Part shown: in pieces, positions 5,945 through 6,024 of the stretch
Layout: each line of letters starts with the position of its first letter
Numbering within the stretch: the stretch's first letter is position 1
NCBI GenBank assembly: GCA_035279525.1
Contig: DATEHQ010000169.1
Span: forward strand, 1 to 6,024
Source: DATEHQ01 sp035279525
GTDB lineage: Bacteria; Chloroflexota; Dormibacteria; Dormibacterales; Dormibacteraceae
Direction of reading: 5' to 3'
DNA: 6,024 nucleotides
Program-made: the position numbers and the translations under genes
Notes under the pieces: model-generated
The model's input: the letters and a program-made list of their open reading frames with translations, nothing else
The model's database searches: none
What the model was told of the DNA's origin: nothing

Positions 5945-6024
5945 ATGGCCATCTCGGAGCCCGTGGCGCGACCTGAGGCGGCGGGCCGGCCGGCGGTGAA
6001 AAACCCGTACAGCCGGCTCCCCGA
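5945..6024 (+). CDS. Start of an unidentified gene (runs off the right edge)
   Basis: Twenty-six codons are visible from the ATG at 5945 to the window end without a stop. Third positions are almost all G or C, as in the confirmed genes here, which supports real coding. A short AGG (5936-5938) lies 6 nt upstream, and a TAGATT (5928-5933) in the local AT-rich patch could be a -10 element, though no matching -35 is apparent. The peptide is hydrophilic, Ala/Pro-rich at first, then VKNPYSRLP. That lead resembles what precedes the first helix of some MFS proteins, but this is too little to assign a family. The 83-bp gap suggests its own promoter rather than membership of the hydrolase-cupin operon. 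Confidence 0.5.
   Translation, partial: MAISEPVARPEAAGRPAVKNPYSRLP

Overview
The window is GC-rich chromosomal DNA with strongly G/C-biased third codon positions, GTG as well as ATG starts, and tightly packed genes with 1-4 bp overlaps. This fits a high-GC bacterium, perhaps an actinobacterium or a soil Chloroflexota/Dormibacterota-like lineage, but no marker gene is present to fix the taxonomy. I see no rRNA, tRNA, CRISPR array, insertion sequence or phage gene.

Layout. Bases 1-1244 carry two minus-strand genes. The upstream one encodes a polytopic PrsW-like membrane protein with a zinc ribbon at each end. The second encodes another zinc-ribbon protein, starts 1 bp after the first one's stop, and runs off the left edge. 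A short perfect hairpin (1259-1279) separates them from minus-strand msrA (1288-1809), a methionine sulfoxide reductase A. A plus-strand pair diverges from msrA: an MFS_3-type exporter (about 1879-3147) and, through an ATGA overlap, a 166-residue single-pass membrane protein of unknown function (3144-3644). Nine bases further on, the convergent osmC gene (3654-4091, minus) begins with its stop codon. Diverging from osmC is a second plus-strand pair: a beta-lactamase-fold serine hydrolase (4135-5538) and a small cupin (5538-5861), joined by a TGATG overlap. A new plus-strand gene appears to start at 5945 and leaves the window on the right.

How the genes relate. MsrA and OsmC are both repair or detoxification enzymes for oxidative damage, but they are separate transcription units divided by the exporter pair. 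Shared stress regulation is therefore only a guess. The two plus-strand pairs each look translationally coupled, so exporter plus membrane protein and hydrolase plus cupin are probably co-produced. Their substrates cannot be read from the sequence.

Overall this looks like an ordinary housekeeping and accessory region. The points that merit a second look are the double-zinc-ribbon PrsW-like protein with altered active-site motifs, its zinc-ribbon neighbour, and the uncharacterised protein coupled to the exporter. I found no convincing evidence of a wholly new system.
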